Positions 42,909-52,199 are shown, numbered from the stretch's first letter. The stretch: 64,000 bases of DNA from G965197555 sp965197555 (GCA_965197555.1 OZ240213.1:3658001-3722000); one strand, 5' to 3'. Numbers and translations are program-made. The notes: a model not told the origin generated them from the sequence alone.

Positions 42909-43892
42909 TTATCCATCTGGTCCAACATCAAGAAGCACGTTCCCGATGGCGCCCCCTTCGACTGCCTTGTGCGCCTCGGCAGTCGCCTCCAGGGGAAACC
43001 TAGGGCCAACGATATGGAGCAGCCGTTTTGCCTGCAGTAGTTCATTGATGTGAGTGACTGCCGCTTCCTTGGCTAACTCCGGCATGTCATACACCAAGAC
43101 GAACCGAACAGTAACGTTGCTTGCATTGAACTGAAGTGGCACCGGTGGCTGAGATGCTGTACCCGCCGCGTAGATGGCCAGCACCCCGTTGGAACGCAAA
43201 ACCTCACGGCTTACCGGAAAGTTCCCGGCAAAGTCGACCTCTACGATTCGGTCAACACCGGCGCCGTTGGTTAACTCCAGAATCCGCTCAGTCGTGTTTT
43301 CGGTACGATAGTTGATGGTGTGGTCGGCGCCGGCCTCTCTCGCCAGTTGGGCTTTTCCCTCGGAGCTAACGGTGGAGACCACCTGGGCACCATCCAACTT
43401 GGCGAGTTGTACTGCGTAATTCCCGACCGCACCAGCGCCCCCGGTAACAAGCACGGTCATTCCGGACACAGGGCCATCAGCGAAGACGCACCGGTGCGCT
43501 GTCATTGCGGGTACTCCCAGACAAGCGCCCTCAGCGAAACTGGTGATGGCCGGCAGCGGCACCGCCCGGTTGGCGGGTTGCACCGTATAGTCAGCGGCGG
43601 TCCCGAAGGGACGGCCGTTTTGCGCCTCATAGAGCCAGACGCGCTGGCCCAAGCGGGATTCGGGCACCCCATGGCCGACACGGTCGATTACCCCCGCGCC
43701 GTCCTGGTGAGGGATCACCCTGGGGAAGTCCATCGGCCTAGTGAGTCCGGCGCGTCTTTTCCAGTCAGACGGGTTTATTCCCGATGTAACGACCTTTATA
43801 CGGACCTCGCCCTCTCCGGGCTCGGGCTCCGGTCCCTGCCCGACCTCCAAGACCTCGGCAGCACCGTTGCGCTCATACCAGACTGCTCTCAT
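42909..43892 (-). CDS. Zinc-independent quinone oxidoreductase (MDR family)
   Basis: The 327-residue protein begins MRAVWYERNGAAEVLEVGQG and carries the quinone oxidoreductase pattern: GINPSDWKRRAGL near residue 38, VIPHQDGAGVIDRVGHGVPE, the NADPH Rossmann segment MTVLVTGGAGAVGNYAVQLA near residue 145, and GADHTINYRTENTTERILEL. No zinc-ligand cysteines are present, consistent with the zeta-crystallin branch. It probably reduces quinones or enals with NADPH. It shares strand with the two LLM genes downstream in the sequence. Confidence 0.92.
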   Translation of the reverse strand: MRAVWYERNGAAEVLEVGQGPEPEPGEGEVRIKVVTSGINPSDWKRRAGLTRPMDFPRVIPHQDGAGVIDRVGHGVPESRLGQRVWLYEAQNGRPFGTAADYTVQPANRAVPLPAITSFAEGACLGVPAMTAHRCVFADGPVSGMTVLVTGGAGAVGNYAVQLAKLDGAQVVSTVSSEGKAQLAREAGADHTINYRTENTTERILELTNGAGVDRIVEVDFAGNFPVSREVLRSNGVLAIYAAGTASQPPVPLQFNASNVTVRFVLVYDMPELAKEAAVTHINELLQAKRLLHIVGPRFPLEATAEAHKAVEGGAIGNVLLDVGPDG

Positions 43893-44024
43893 AACACGTC
43901 AGCCTTTGGACGATTTCCACTCGCGTCCTGGTTTATGTATCGGTACTCTCTGTCACCGACTCTTTCCTAAGATTCGAAACCTGAACGAGCAACTCTTATC
44001 GGGTTCCACCCATTCGCCCGCGAC

Positions 44025-45113
44025 TTATGGGTTAGACGGTGACAGCTCGCGCAGCCCGGGGGCCACATGCTTGGCAAATAGTTCCAACGACTTTAGACCC
44101 TTTTCCGGTGGGTCCCAGTCTTGAGTCAGCTGCAGTAGGGTACCGAAACCTCCGACTTGATCATAAATATCTCGGATTCTACGCAGGCAATATTCTGGGT
44201 CACCCACAATCCACCGATTGTCCATCATGTATTCCACATTGATGGCTTCGTCCGGGAAACTGGGGTCGGGCTTCAACCGCTCCAGGAATCCCAACCGGCG
44301 AAACAGGGGGAAGAAATATTCATTGTACGTTCGAGCCAGCCCACATTGCATTACGTCCTCGCGAGCCTCTTCGGTGGTCTCGGCCACATGAATGTCCACG
44401 CACACCCGCCAATCTTTTCGGTCTGGGGTAAAACCACCCTTGGCTGCACCTCGGCTGTAGGCCTCCCAGTGAGACGGCACCTCGTCGGTGGCCAGGATGC
44501 TGGTGGTCAACGGAATCCAGCCGTGTTCCCCCGCCCATTCGATAGTGGACGAATTCGGGCTGGTCCCGGCGACCGCAATTGGTGGACTGGGCTTGGTGTA
44601 GGGCTTGATCCACAGTCCTAACCACGGATCGGGAATAGGAGTGGGCGACTTGACCTGTAGGAACTCACCCTGAAAGTCCAGCGGCCCGTCCGCTTCCCAG
44701 ATCTTCAGAACGGCCTCGATGACCTCGGCAGCCCTGGCGTGTCTGTTGTCTTCGGCAACGCCGAACAGCTCAAACTCCGTTGGCACGCCGCCGGTACCGA
44801 CTCCGAAATAGAGGCGTCCCTCGGCCAGATGGTCCAATACCGCCATACGGTGTGCCAGGTCCTTGGGATCGTGGAGCTGGAGCAGCACCACGCCGGTGCC
44901 CAGCTTGATATTTTTGGTCAGGCCCAGCGCATTGGATATAAACAAGTCCGGTGCTGGGAGGTTCTCCCATGGTATGGTGAAATGCTCACCGATCCAGGCT
45001 TCTTCAAACCCAAGCTCGTCCGCCTTGATGATGGTGTTCATGTCTTCCTTGATAGTGCGGGGCAGACCTTTCTCAGGATGGTGTACCGGCATCATAAAAA
45101 GCCCGAATTCCAT
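44025..45113 (-). CDS. Luciferase-like (LLM class) flavin-dependent monooxygenase
   Basis: ATG 45113 (MEFGLFMMPVHHPEKGLP) is chosen because AGGAG lies just upstream; 362 residues. IIKADELGFEEAWIGEHFTI near residue 27, NIKLGTGVVLLQLHDPKDLA near residue 67 and LDHLAEGRLYFGVGTGGVPT near residue 92 identify the LLM barrel. The C-terminal WIVGDPEYCLRRIRDIYDQV and LTQDWDPPEKGLKSLELFAK resemble the protein at 35325 (WIVGTPDDCVEGIKRL), so the two are paralogues. Substrate unknown. Confidence 0.92.
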   Translation of the reverse strand: MEFGLFMMPVHHPEKGLPRTIKEDMNTIIKADELGFEEAWIGEHFTIPWENLPAPDLFISNALGLTKNIKLGTGVVLLQLHDPKDLAHRMAVLDHLAEGRLYFGVGTGGVPTEFELFGVAEDNRHARAAEVIEAVLKIWEADGPLDFQGEFLQVKSPTPIPDPWLGLWIKPYTKPSPPIAVAGTSPNSSTIEWAGEHGWIPLTTSILATDEVPSHWEAYSRGAAKGGFTPDRKDWRVCVDIHVAETTEEAREDVMQCGLARTYNEYFFPLFRRLGFLERLKPDPSFPDEAINVEYMMDNRWIVGDPEYCLRRIRDIYDQVGGFGTLLQLTQDWDPPEKGLKSLELFAKHVAPGLRELSPSNP

Positions 45114-45338
45114 TCGACTCCTCCTAATCTTTTGACCTAGATAACCACCGCCCCTGATCACTTGGCGGATAGTCCGCTCGGGCAACCGGGTCAATCTCTG
45201 GCCTATACTACTACAAAAGGCGTTGGCGCCGTGTCACGAAACCCGAACGGCCAACTGCTCTGGTTCTCGTTTTGTACAATGCTCCCGTGAGAGTGGCCCC
45301 ATGCCGATAGCTATAGACTCTAGCTCTACCTAGCCTGT

Positions 45339-45638
45339 TTACACGTCCTCTGGAGGCGCAAATTTGGCTTGAAAAGTCTCGTACACGGCCTCCAGGAATC
45401 CCGTGGCATAGAAACGGTGGCTAAATGGCTCCTCCATGGGAACTGCGTCTGCCTTTGCTTGCTCGTAGAGCTTGACCGCAACCTCATTATCATATGGGAA
45501 GGGCATATCTCCCATGTAGTACTCGAAATCAGATATGTCGGACCAAGCCATTAGCTCCAGCAAGGACGCGTGGGACTGGGCCCACCGTTCCCCATCTTGT
45601 TTGCCCCTATACATTGACCAAGCAGCCGGATTTATCAT
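45339..45638 (-). CDS. Small conserved-type protein of unknown function
   Basis: The 99-residue product (MINPAAWSMYRGKQDGERWA, QSHASLLELMAWSDISDFEY, NEVAVKLYEQAKADAVPMEE, FSHRFYATGFLEAVYETFQA) is soluble, helix-rich and without cysteine or signal peptide. It begins 7 bp downstream of the LLM gene at 45646 on the same strand, so the pair is probably co-translated. It could be a small accessory subunit of the monooxygenase. No family is recognised. Confidence 0.55.
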   Translation of the reverse strand: MINPAAWSMYRGKQDGERWAQSHASLLELMAWSDISDFEYYMGDMPFPYDNEVAVKLYEQAKADAVPMEEPFSHRFYATGFLEAVYETFQAKFAPPEDV

Positions 45639-45645
45639 TCAAAGC

Positions 45646-46704
45646 CTACGTTCCCGGAGTCGCGGGTGCCCGGTTGTTCGCCAGAGCCGGAAATATCGTG
45701 TCTTCAAAAGCTTTTAGCTCCCGGTGAGCCAACTGGTAGGTGTCCGACGTCATCAGATATAAGTGATTAAGCCCGTTGGCCTCAGCTACGCGGAGCCGCT
45801 CGGCACAGTGTTCCGGGGTACCGATAAGGCCTATAGTGTCGCACATTCGGGCCAGCATTTCGTCTGACAGGAACCCGCAAAGCCGCCGGGCCTTTTCCCA
45901 GTCCTCGGCGTGAGGTACGTCCGGGTACAACTCCCACAACTCCCCGGGTATGTCCATGCCTGCCGGATCGAAGCCCGCGGCTTGGAGCCACCGGTGGTGG
46001 GACTTTTCCATGAGCCTTTGCACACACAAAGGGCGAGCTATCTCCCGAGCTTCCTGCTGGTCTTGGTGGATGATGGTGGTGGAGGTTAGGACTAACTCCA
46101 CCTCGCTGGGGTCGCGTCCCGCCCTCTGGGCCCCCTTTGCCAGGTGCTGGCGGGCCAGCTTCACCGCCCCAGGGTCAAGGCCGATCATAAGCACTGCCCC
46201 GTCGGCTACTTCACCTGCCAGTTCCATGGCTCTCGGCCCGTTGGCGGAGATGTAGATACGGGGCACTGGTCCTCCCCCATAGCGCATCCGGCTGGTTGAG
46301 CCATTGAAGTCCATCTCCTCACCGGACAGCAAGCGCCTGAGGTTCAACACCGCCTCCCGCATTTGCTGCACCGAAGCCGGCGGTACACCGATGGTCTGGA
46401 CGGAGCTGTAGCCTCTTCCCATCCAGATCTCCACGCGCTCCGGGGCCATTTCTGCTACTGTCTTAATGGCCGAAGCCAAGACCGATGGGTGACGAGTGAC
46501 CGGGTTAGTGACGGCCGACGCGACGCGAATACGGGAAGTACTCTGGACTGCCGATGCCATAGATACGAAGACATCGCGGACCAAGAGTTGAGAGTCCAGG
46601 ATTCCCACACCATCGAAACCCGCCTTCTCACATTGACTTACAAAGCGAGCAAGCTCCGGGGCAGGAACGCAGGGCGGTACTCTCAAATCAATCGAAAGCG
46701 TCAA
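45646..46704 (-). CDS. LLM-class oxidoreductase of the F420/methylene-H4MPT reductase type
   Basis: The 352-residue protein is an LLM barrel of a different branch from its neighbours. FVSQCEKAGFDGVGILDSQL near residue 22 and STSRIRVASAVTNPVTRHPS near residue 55, followed by MAPERVEIWMGRGYSSVQTI, match F420-dependent reductases such as Mer. RIYISANGPRAMELAGEVAD near residue 148 is the family's strand-helix. The C-terminal LIGTPEHCAERLRVAEANGL is also typical. A deazaflavin cofactor is therefore plausible, which would agree with the PPOX/F420-type gene at 10223, but this is inference. Confidence 0.88.
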   Translation of the reverse strand: MTLSIDLRVPPCVPAPELARFVSQCEKAGFDGVGILDSQLLVRDVFVSMASAVQSTSRIRVASAVTNPVTRHPSVLASAIKTVAEMAPERVEIWMGRGYSSVQTIGVPPASVQQMREAVLNLRRLLSGEEMDFNGSTSRMRYGGGPVPRIYISANGPRAMELAGEVADGAVLMIGLDPGAVKLARQHLAKGAQRAGRDPSEVELVLTSTTIIHQDQQEAREIARPLCVQRLMEKSHHRWLQAAGFDPAGMDIPGELWELYPDVPHAEDWEKARRLCGFLSDEMLARMCDTIGLIGTPEHCAERLRVAEANGLNHLYLMTSDTYQLAHRELKAFEDTIFPALANNRAPATPGT

Positions 46705-46999
46705 AATATCCTCCCACAGTGCGTGACCGGTTAATAGTCCCTAGCTCGGATATATCAGGGAAATATGCCAGCAGGTTCCAAGCGGCCAGCTTTGTACTTC
46801 CTCGGCGTTCCATACTGGCTGCCCAGGAGAGAATGCCATGCAAGTTGGAAAGTAGTCTAGAGAAGATTCGAGCCCTGTCAAGAATTCGCCCAAGGCTTGA
46901 ACCCTACGGGATTGTGGTTTTATGAGTCTTTGGCCGTGGGCTTGTCTTCTTGACCTGCGCCGTGAAAACAGGTTACCAACACCCCTACAGGACAGCGTG

Positions 47000-47994
47000 A
47001 TGAAAGCAATGTCGCTCGCCGCAACCGCGCCCATCGACGGAGCTCCACTGGAGGTCGCGAGACTCTCTCCTCCCAAGCCGGGGCCGGGAGAGGTCCTGAT
47101 CAAAGTGAACATGTGCGGCCTGTGCCATACTGACCTGCACACCATTGAAGGGGACCTGGCCCTTCCGCGCTTGCCGTTGATCCCCGGCCATCAAATAGTG
47201 GGCAAGGTAGCGGAATTAGGGCCGGGCGGTGGCTGGCCGCAAATAGACCAAAGGATAGGTGTGGGTTGGCTCCACTCATCCTGCGGGGAATGCTCTCACT
47301 GCGCCACCGGAAGGGAAAACTTGTGCGCCAACGCTAGATTCACCGGGTATCACGTGAACGGCGGCTATTCCGAGTATGCGGTGGCCCGGTCTGACTTCGT
47401 CTACTCCATACCTCCGGCTTTTCAGACGAACAGGCCGCCCCGTTACTGTGTGGCGGCGTCATTGGGTACCGCGCTCAGGCTCTCCCAAGTCCAACCAGGA
47501 CAGGTGCTTGGCCTGTACGGATTTGGCGCTTCAGCGCATATCGTAATCCAGGTGGCCAGACACTGGGGCTGCCGAGTCCTTGCTTTTACCCGGTCCCGTG
47601 CTCATCAGGAACTGGCTACCCAACTGGGCGCCGAGTGGGCAGGCCGGGCAGAGGATACAGCGCCTGAGGAACCGGACGCTTCCATTATCTTCGCGCCTGC
47701 AGGCAACCTAGTCCTTCCGGCCCTTGGTAGGCTAAAAAGGGGAGGGACCCTGGTCCTAGCCGGAATTACTATGAGCCCGATCCCAGAAATGTCTTACGAG
47801 CTAATCTACGGAGAACGGACCCTTAGAAGCGTAGCCAACGCACCCGCCAGGATGCCCGGGATCTGCTGTCCCTGGCCTCGGAAATCCCCATCAAGACCCG
47901 GGTGGAAGTATTCCGTCTGCAGGAAGCGAACCAGGCGCTGCAACGATTGAAAAGAGGTGAACTCAATGGAGCCGGGGTTTTGAGGGCCAGCTAA
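47000..47994 (+). pseudogene. Zinc-dependent alcohol dehydrogenase with 3' frameshift
   Basis: ATG 47000 opens a frame for an MDR alcohol dehydrogenase: KVNMCGLCHTDLHTIEGDLA (catalytic zinc Cys), LIPGHQIVGKVAELGPGG, structural zinc site CGECSHCATGRENLC, and the Rossmann LGLYGFGASAHIVIQVARHW. Near 47839 the frame SVANAPARMPGICCP loses family composition and stops at 47950, while the +1-related frame continues TRQDARDLLSLASEIPIKTR, VEVFRLQEANQALQRLKRGE and LNGAGVLRAS to TAA at 47994, exactly the expected ADH C-terminus. One missing base explains it (GCA-CCC for GCA-ACC-C). Real mutation or assembly error. Confidence 0.8.
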
Positions 47995-48309
47995 GCACCA
48001 AGATATACACATAGTCCCTAGCCAACGACCGGCAAAATAAGATCGTTGACAGAGCATGTCGGCCGGATTAGACTCCCAAAATGCCGCCCTCGGACACTGA
48101 TAGCCAACGAGTTCCCCCAATGGTTGTCTCCTGCGTTCACCATGCCAACTCCCAATTCGGCGTGTTTGCGACCTCTCCCGCACGTTGGGGTGGAAGGTCC
48201 AATCAGCCCTCACGAACACCGGTTTCGATACAGACATCCATCCCTATGGCCCGGCGTTTGCCTTGGTCAACAGCCGGAGTCCAAACACCATCAATGAAGG
48301 AGTCCGCGT
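47995..48309. other. Intergenic region before the amidase cassette
   Basis: The 315-bp gap has no supported gene. Its only clear signal is the ribosome site GGAG 7 nt before ATG 48310; no convincing -35/-10 pair was found. Confidence 0.4.
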
Positions 48310-48504
48310 ATGCCCATTGGACCGTCGATGAGCCGAGAGACCTTTCTACATATAGCCGAGGCGTCCGGGTTGGACGTTGACGATCCCCACATGGAGGAGC
48401 TGTTTAACTTTGTGCAGAACATTTTGCCAGGGCTAGCCGTGGTCCAAGAAATGGACACGACAGACTTAGACCCCGCACTGGTCTACATACTTCCCGAGAA
48501 ATAG
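48310..48504 (+). CDS. GatC/AtzG-like small subunit
   Basis: The 64-residue product starts at ATG 48310 (GGAG 7 nt upstream) and ends 5 bp before the amidase gene. SRETFLHIAEASGLDVDDPH and MEELFNFVQNILPGLAVVQE, then MDTTDLDPALVYILPEK, follow the GatC pattern of two helices and an extended P-x-x tail. In GatCAB it stabilises GatA; in cyanurate degraders AtzG does the same for the amidase AtzE. No gatB follows, so an AtzG-like role with the adjacent amidase is the more likely reading. Confidence 0.75.
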   Translation: MPIGPSMSRETFLHIAEASGLDVDDPHMEELFNFVQNILPGLAVVQEMDTTDLDPALVYILPEK

Positions 48505-48509
48505 CGCAG

Positions 48510-49925
48510 ATGGAAACAACGGAACTTTGCTACTTGAGCATTGGGCAGCTTGCCCAGCTGATACAACGACGGGAGGTCTCCCCGGTCGAACTGGTGGAAG
48601 CCCACTTGCAACGCGTGGCACTTCTAGAGCCTACGCTCAACTCATTCATAACGATAACAGCCGATATAGCGAAGACAGCCGCCAAGGAGGCCGAAGAGGA
48701 GATTCAAAACGGCAGGTATCGAGGGCCGTTGCATGGCATCCCCATGGGGTTGAAAGACCTCTATCACGTGAAGGGCGTCCGCAACACCTCAGGCGCCAAG
48801 ATTTTCGAGGACTTTGTCCCCGAGTTCGACTGCACCATCGCCGGTAAGCTCAAAGAAGCGGGAGCCATCTTACTGGGCAAGCTGAACACCCACCAGTTCG
48901 CATACGGCATTACTGGCGAGAACCCGGACTATGGCCACATGCACAACCCTTGGGACCCGGCCTTGATTGCTGGAGGGTCCAGCGGTGGCTCGGCCTCCGC
49001 AACAGCCTCCGGCCAGTGCACCTTTGCCATGGGCAGCGACACTGGCGGCTCTATCCGGGTTCCTAGTTCCCTCTGCGGGTTGGTGGGTTTGAAGCCCACT
49101 TACGGGCGCTTGAGCCGCTACGGCCTGACGCCACTCTCGTGGAGCATGGACCACCCCGGACCCATAACTCGTACGGTGGAAGATTGCGCTACGGTCATGA
49201 ACATAGTGGCTGGCCACGACCCCAACGATCCGGCCGCCGTCACCGTGCCGGTGCCTGACTACACGTCGGCCCTTCCCAACGACTTGAAAGGCGTGCGCGT
49301 TGGTGTGCCCGAGGAGTTCTTCCAGGTCCCTCTCGACCCCCAAGTGGAAGCCGCCGTTCGAACAGCGGTTCACGTCTTGGAGGAATTGGGCGCACAGGTC
49401 TCCCCGATTTCCTGGCCCACCTATCCTTTGTCAATCCCCATCGCCACCACCATCCAGTTGGCGGAAGCAACCTCGTATCACAAGGATTTGGTCCGCACTC
49501 GGGGTGACGAATACTACCCTCCGGTGCGGCTGCTGTTGGAAGCAGGATTCTTCATCTCCGCTACCGAGCTAAACCAAGCCCAGAGAGCAAGAACCTTCTT
49601 CGTTCGGGAGAGCCTGAAGCTGTTCGAAGAAGTGGATGTGCTGGCCGGACCCATGACCCCTGTAACTGCCCACCCCATCGGGACGACCGAGGTGGAGGTC
49701 GGCGGTACCCCCATGACGCCACGGGCCGCCTTGACCCAGTACACCCGCCCATATAACCTTAGCGGGTTCCCCGCGTTGACCGTTCCTTGCGGATTTTCTC
49801 GTGAGGGACTGCCCATAGGCCTGCAGCTCGGAGCGAGGCCTTTCAATGAAGAGATGGTATTAAGGGCCGGCTACGCCTACCAGCAGGCCACCGATTGGCA
49901 TACCCGCCGACCGCCTCTAGGATAG
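48510..49925 (+). CDS. Amidase signature family hydrolase (GatA/AtzE-like)
   Basis: The 471-residue protein has the amidase Ser-cisSer-Lys triad: GIPMGLKDLYHVKG near residue 82 (Lys), IAGGSSGGSASATASGQCTF near residue 152 (cis-Ser), and MGSDTGGSIRVPSSLCGLVG (nucleophile Ser). The C-terminal PYNLSGFPALTVPCGFSREG is typical. Together with the preceding AtzG-like subunit and the cytosine-deaminase-like gene downstream it forms a candidate N-heterocycle or amide hydrolysis cassette. Cytoplasmic; no signal peptide. Confidence 0.9.
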   Translation: METTELCYLSIGQLAQLIQRREVSPVELVEAHLQRVALLEPTLNSFITITADIAKTAAKEAEEEIQNGRYRGPLHGIPMGLKDLYHVKGVRNTSGAKIFEDFVPEFDCTIAGKLKEAGAILLGKLNTHQFAYGITGENPDYGHMHNPWDPALIAGGSSGGSASATASGQCTFAMGSDTGGSIRVPSSLCGLVGLKPTYGRLSRYGLTPLSWSMDHPGPITRTVEDCATVMNIVAGHDPNDPAAVTVPVPDYTSALPNDLKGVRVGVPEEFFQVPLDPQVEAAVRTAVHVLEELGAQVSPISWPTYPLSIPIATTIQLAEATSYHKDLVRTRGDEYYPPVRLLLEAGFFISATELNQAQRARTFFVRESLKLFEEVDVLAGPMTPVTAHPIGTTEVEVGGTPMTPRAALTQYTRPYNLSGFPALTVPCGFSREGLPIGLQLGARPFNEEMVLRAGYAYQQATDWHTRRPPLG

Positions 49926-49947
49926 CGATAGGGACGTAAAGATATTA

Positions 49948-51177
49948 ATGGACTTGATCCTTAGGAACGCCCGAATAGCTGGTGGGGAGACCGGGCCTTT
50001 AGTCGACATTGGTGTTGACACAGGTCGCATCGCAGCGGTCCAACCCCATCTTGAGGCCGACGGGGAGGCGCTGGACTTGGAGGGGCGGTTGGTCTCGGCC
50101 GGATTCGTCGAGTCCCACATCCACTTAGACAAGTCCTGCTTGCTGGACCGGTGCAGCTCCGAACGCGGCGACCTCAGTGAAGCAATCGAGCAGGTGGGAG
50201 CCGCAAAGAAAGCGTTCACGCCCCAAGACGTTCACGACCGTGCGGTCCAAACCTTAGAGAAGAGCATTCTCCATGGCACCACCCATATGCGTACCCACTT
50301 GGAGGTCGACCCGGGTATCGGCTTGAGGAGCCTGGAAGGCATATTGCCCTTGATCAAGGAATACGAATGGGCCATAGACCTCCAGGTCTGTGTATTCCCT
50401 CAAGAAGGAATGACCAACAATCCGGGTACCGAAGAGCTTATGGTGGAAGCATTGCGGCGGGGTGCCAGGGCCGTGGGGGCCGCGCCCTACACCGACACCG
50501 ACCCCTTTGGCCAGATTGACCGGGTGTTTAACATAGCCAGAGAGTACGACGTCGACATCGACATGCACTTGGACTTCGGGGAAACTCCGGAGGGGCTCCA
50601 CGTAGATTACGTGTGCGATTTGGCGGAGAAATTTAATTACCAGGGGCGGGTCACCGTGGGCCACGTGACCAAGCTGTCCATGTTGCCGTTGGACCGCCTT
50701 GAACCCATTGCTCAACGGTTGGCTGCCACCGGGGTAGCGGCTACTATCTTGCCGTCAACCGACCTTTACCTCATGGGCCGGAACCAGGAATGCAACGTAG
50801 CCCGAGGTGTGACACCCGCCCACAGATTGCTAAATTGGGGAGTCAATTGCTCACTCTCCACCAACAACGTTCTCAACCCCTTTACTCCCTTCGGCGACTG
50901 CTCCTTGTTGAGAATGGCCAACCTCTACGCCAACGTCTGCCAAGTGGGAAAACGAGAAGACACATTGGAGTGTTTCCAGATGGTGACGGCGAGGCCGGCG
51001 CAAATCCTGAGGTTGCCGGATTACGGCATCCAAGTAGGAAACCCTGCCGATCTGACGGTCCTGGACTGCATCGACCCCGCTTCTGCGGTCTCGGAAATAG
51101 CCTCGCCACTGTACGGGTTCAAGCGAGGACGCCGCACCTTTACCCGGAAAGCCGCTGACCTGCACCGCCCGCAGTAA
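49948..51177 (+). CDS. Cytosine deaminase-like (CodA family) amidohydrolase with Asp-to-Asn changes
   Basis: The 409-residue protein aligns with CodA along its length: the H-x-H site is VESHIHLDKS (His57, His59), the next metal or catalytic region is TVGHVTKLS, and the final segment is CSLSTNNVLNPFTPFGDCSL. In E. coli CodA this reads GHDDVFDPWYPLG, whose aspartates coordinate metal and substrate; here both are asparagine (306, 307). The family C-terminus (LPDYGIQVGNPADLTVLDC) is intact. A changed or lost reaction is likely. It starts 22 bp after the amidase stop. Confidence 0.85.
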   Translation: MDLILRNARIAGGETGPLVDIGVDTGRIAAVQPHLEADGEALDLEGRLVSAGFVESHIHLDKSCLLDRCSSERGDLSEAIEQVGAAKKAFTPQDVHDRAVQTLEKSILHGTTHMRTHLEVDPGIGLRSLEGILPLIKEYEWAIDLQVCVFPQEGMTNNPGTEELMVEALRRGARAVGAAPYTDTDPFGQIDRVFNIAREYDVDIDMHLDFGETPEGLHVDYVCDLAEKFNYQGRVTVGHVTKLSMLPLDRLEPIAQRLAATGVAATILPSTDLYLMGRNQECNVARGVTPAHRLLNWGVNCSLSTNNVLNPFTPFGDCSLLRMANLYANVCQVGKREDTLECFQMVTARPAQILRLPDYGIQVGNPADLTVLDCIDPASAVSEIASPLYGFKRGRRTFTRKAADLHRPQ

Positions 51178-51261
51178 ACGGTCAACCGCCCCGTTCAATC
51201 GGCGATACAGATAACGCTAAGTCTTCTAACTTATCTCCAAGCCCGCGGTCCGGAGGACGTG

Positions 51262-52062
51262 ATGCGCGTCGACGTTCACACCCATGCTTGGCCCGACAGG
51301 ATTGCGGAAGCGGTCCTAGAGTCTATGGTCCGCACCTTCGGGTTTGAGCCTGTCTCCACCAACACCGTCGATAGCGTCAAAGCCCACATGCGGGAGTCCG
51401 GGGTCGACAAGTCCATCGTGTTGGGCGTCGTCGATCGAGCCGACCAAGTCCGCCGGGCCAACGATTGGCTGATCAGCATCCAAGACGATCTCCTGGTCCC
51501 CTTCGGCGCCATCCACCCCGACTTGGAGGACAAAGCCGAGGAGGTCAGTCGGCTCAGAGCCAACGGTATCAAGGGCATCAAGCTTCACCCCATGATCAAC
51601 AGCTTCTACCCCGATGATCCCAAGATGTTCCCTATCTACGAAGAGATGGGCGAGGACATGGTCCTGGAAATTCACTCAGGGCGGTTCCCTCATACCGGGC
51701 CCGAAGAGATCGTCTACTCAGCGCCCGATCGAATCATGAACGTAGTCCGCCAATTCCCTCGCCTCAAGGTAATTGCACTCCACCTGGGCGGGTTCTATAT
51801 GCTGGACGAGGCTGAGCGGGAGCTTATTGGCAGCGAGAACGTTCTGATCGATACTACTTGGCCGCCCACGTTGGGAACGGTGGGCGCTGAGACCCTCTCC
51901 ACCATCATCAGAAAGCATGGTAGCCACCGGGTGTGCTTTGGCACCGATTTCCCACTGGCAAGTCAGACCAAGGACACGGAATTCATTCTAAGCCTGCCCT
52001 TCTCGGGCGATGACAAAGACTGCATCCTGGGCGAGAACGCCCGCGAGTTTATTGGTCTTTAG
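51262..52062 (+). CDS. Amidohydrolase family 2 protein
   Basis: ATG 51262 (after GTG 51259) gives 266 residues beginning MRVDVHTHAWPDRIAEAVLE with the H-x-H metal site. GIKGIKLHPMINSFYPDDPK near residue 108, MVLEIHSGRFPHTGPEEIVY, KVIALHLGGFYMLDEAEREL and VCFGTDFPLASQTKDTEFIL supply the remaining metal histidines and aspartate. It is 84 bp after the CodA-like gene and probably in the same operon. Substrate unknown; a small acid or lactone is plausible for this COG2159-type group. Confidence 0.88.
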   Translation: MRVDVHTHAWPDRIAEAVLESMVRTFGFEPVSTNTVDSVKAHMRESGVDKSIVLGVVDRADQVRRANDWLISIQDDLLVPFGAIHPDLEDKAEEVSRLRANGIKGIKLHPMINSFYPDDPKMFPIYEEMGEDMVLEIHSGRFPHTGPEEIVYSAPDRIMNVVRQFPRLKVIALHLGGFYMLDEAERELIGSENVLIDTTWPPTLGTVGAETLSTIIRKHGSHRVCFGTDFPLASQTKDTEFILSLPFSGDDKDCILGENAREFIGL

Positions 52063-52199
52063 AGCACAGCGGATCAAGTCTGGCTTAAATCCTAATCGTT
52101 GGTCGTCAACTGGGCCTTCAAGAGGCGGACGAATGGGGACTAGGCACGGCGACGACGCGGCTGGGAAGGTCGTGGGCGATGTTTAGGATCGGGTGAGCC

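Noticed and set aside
48310..49925. gatCA for tRNA-Gln/Asn amidation
   Set aside because: No gatB follows and the context is catabolic; an AtzG/AtzE-like pair fits better, though GatCA cannot be fully excluded.
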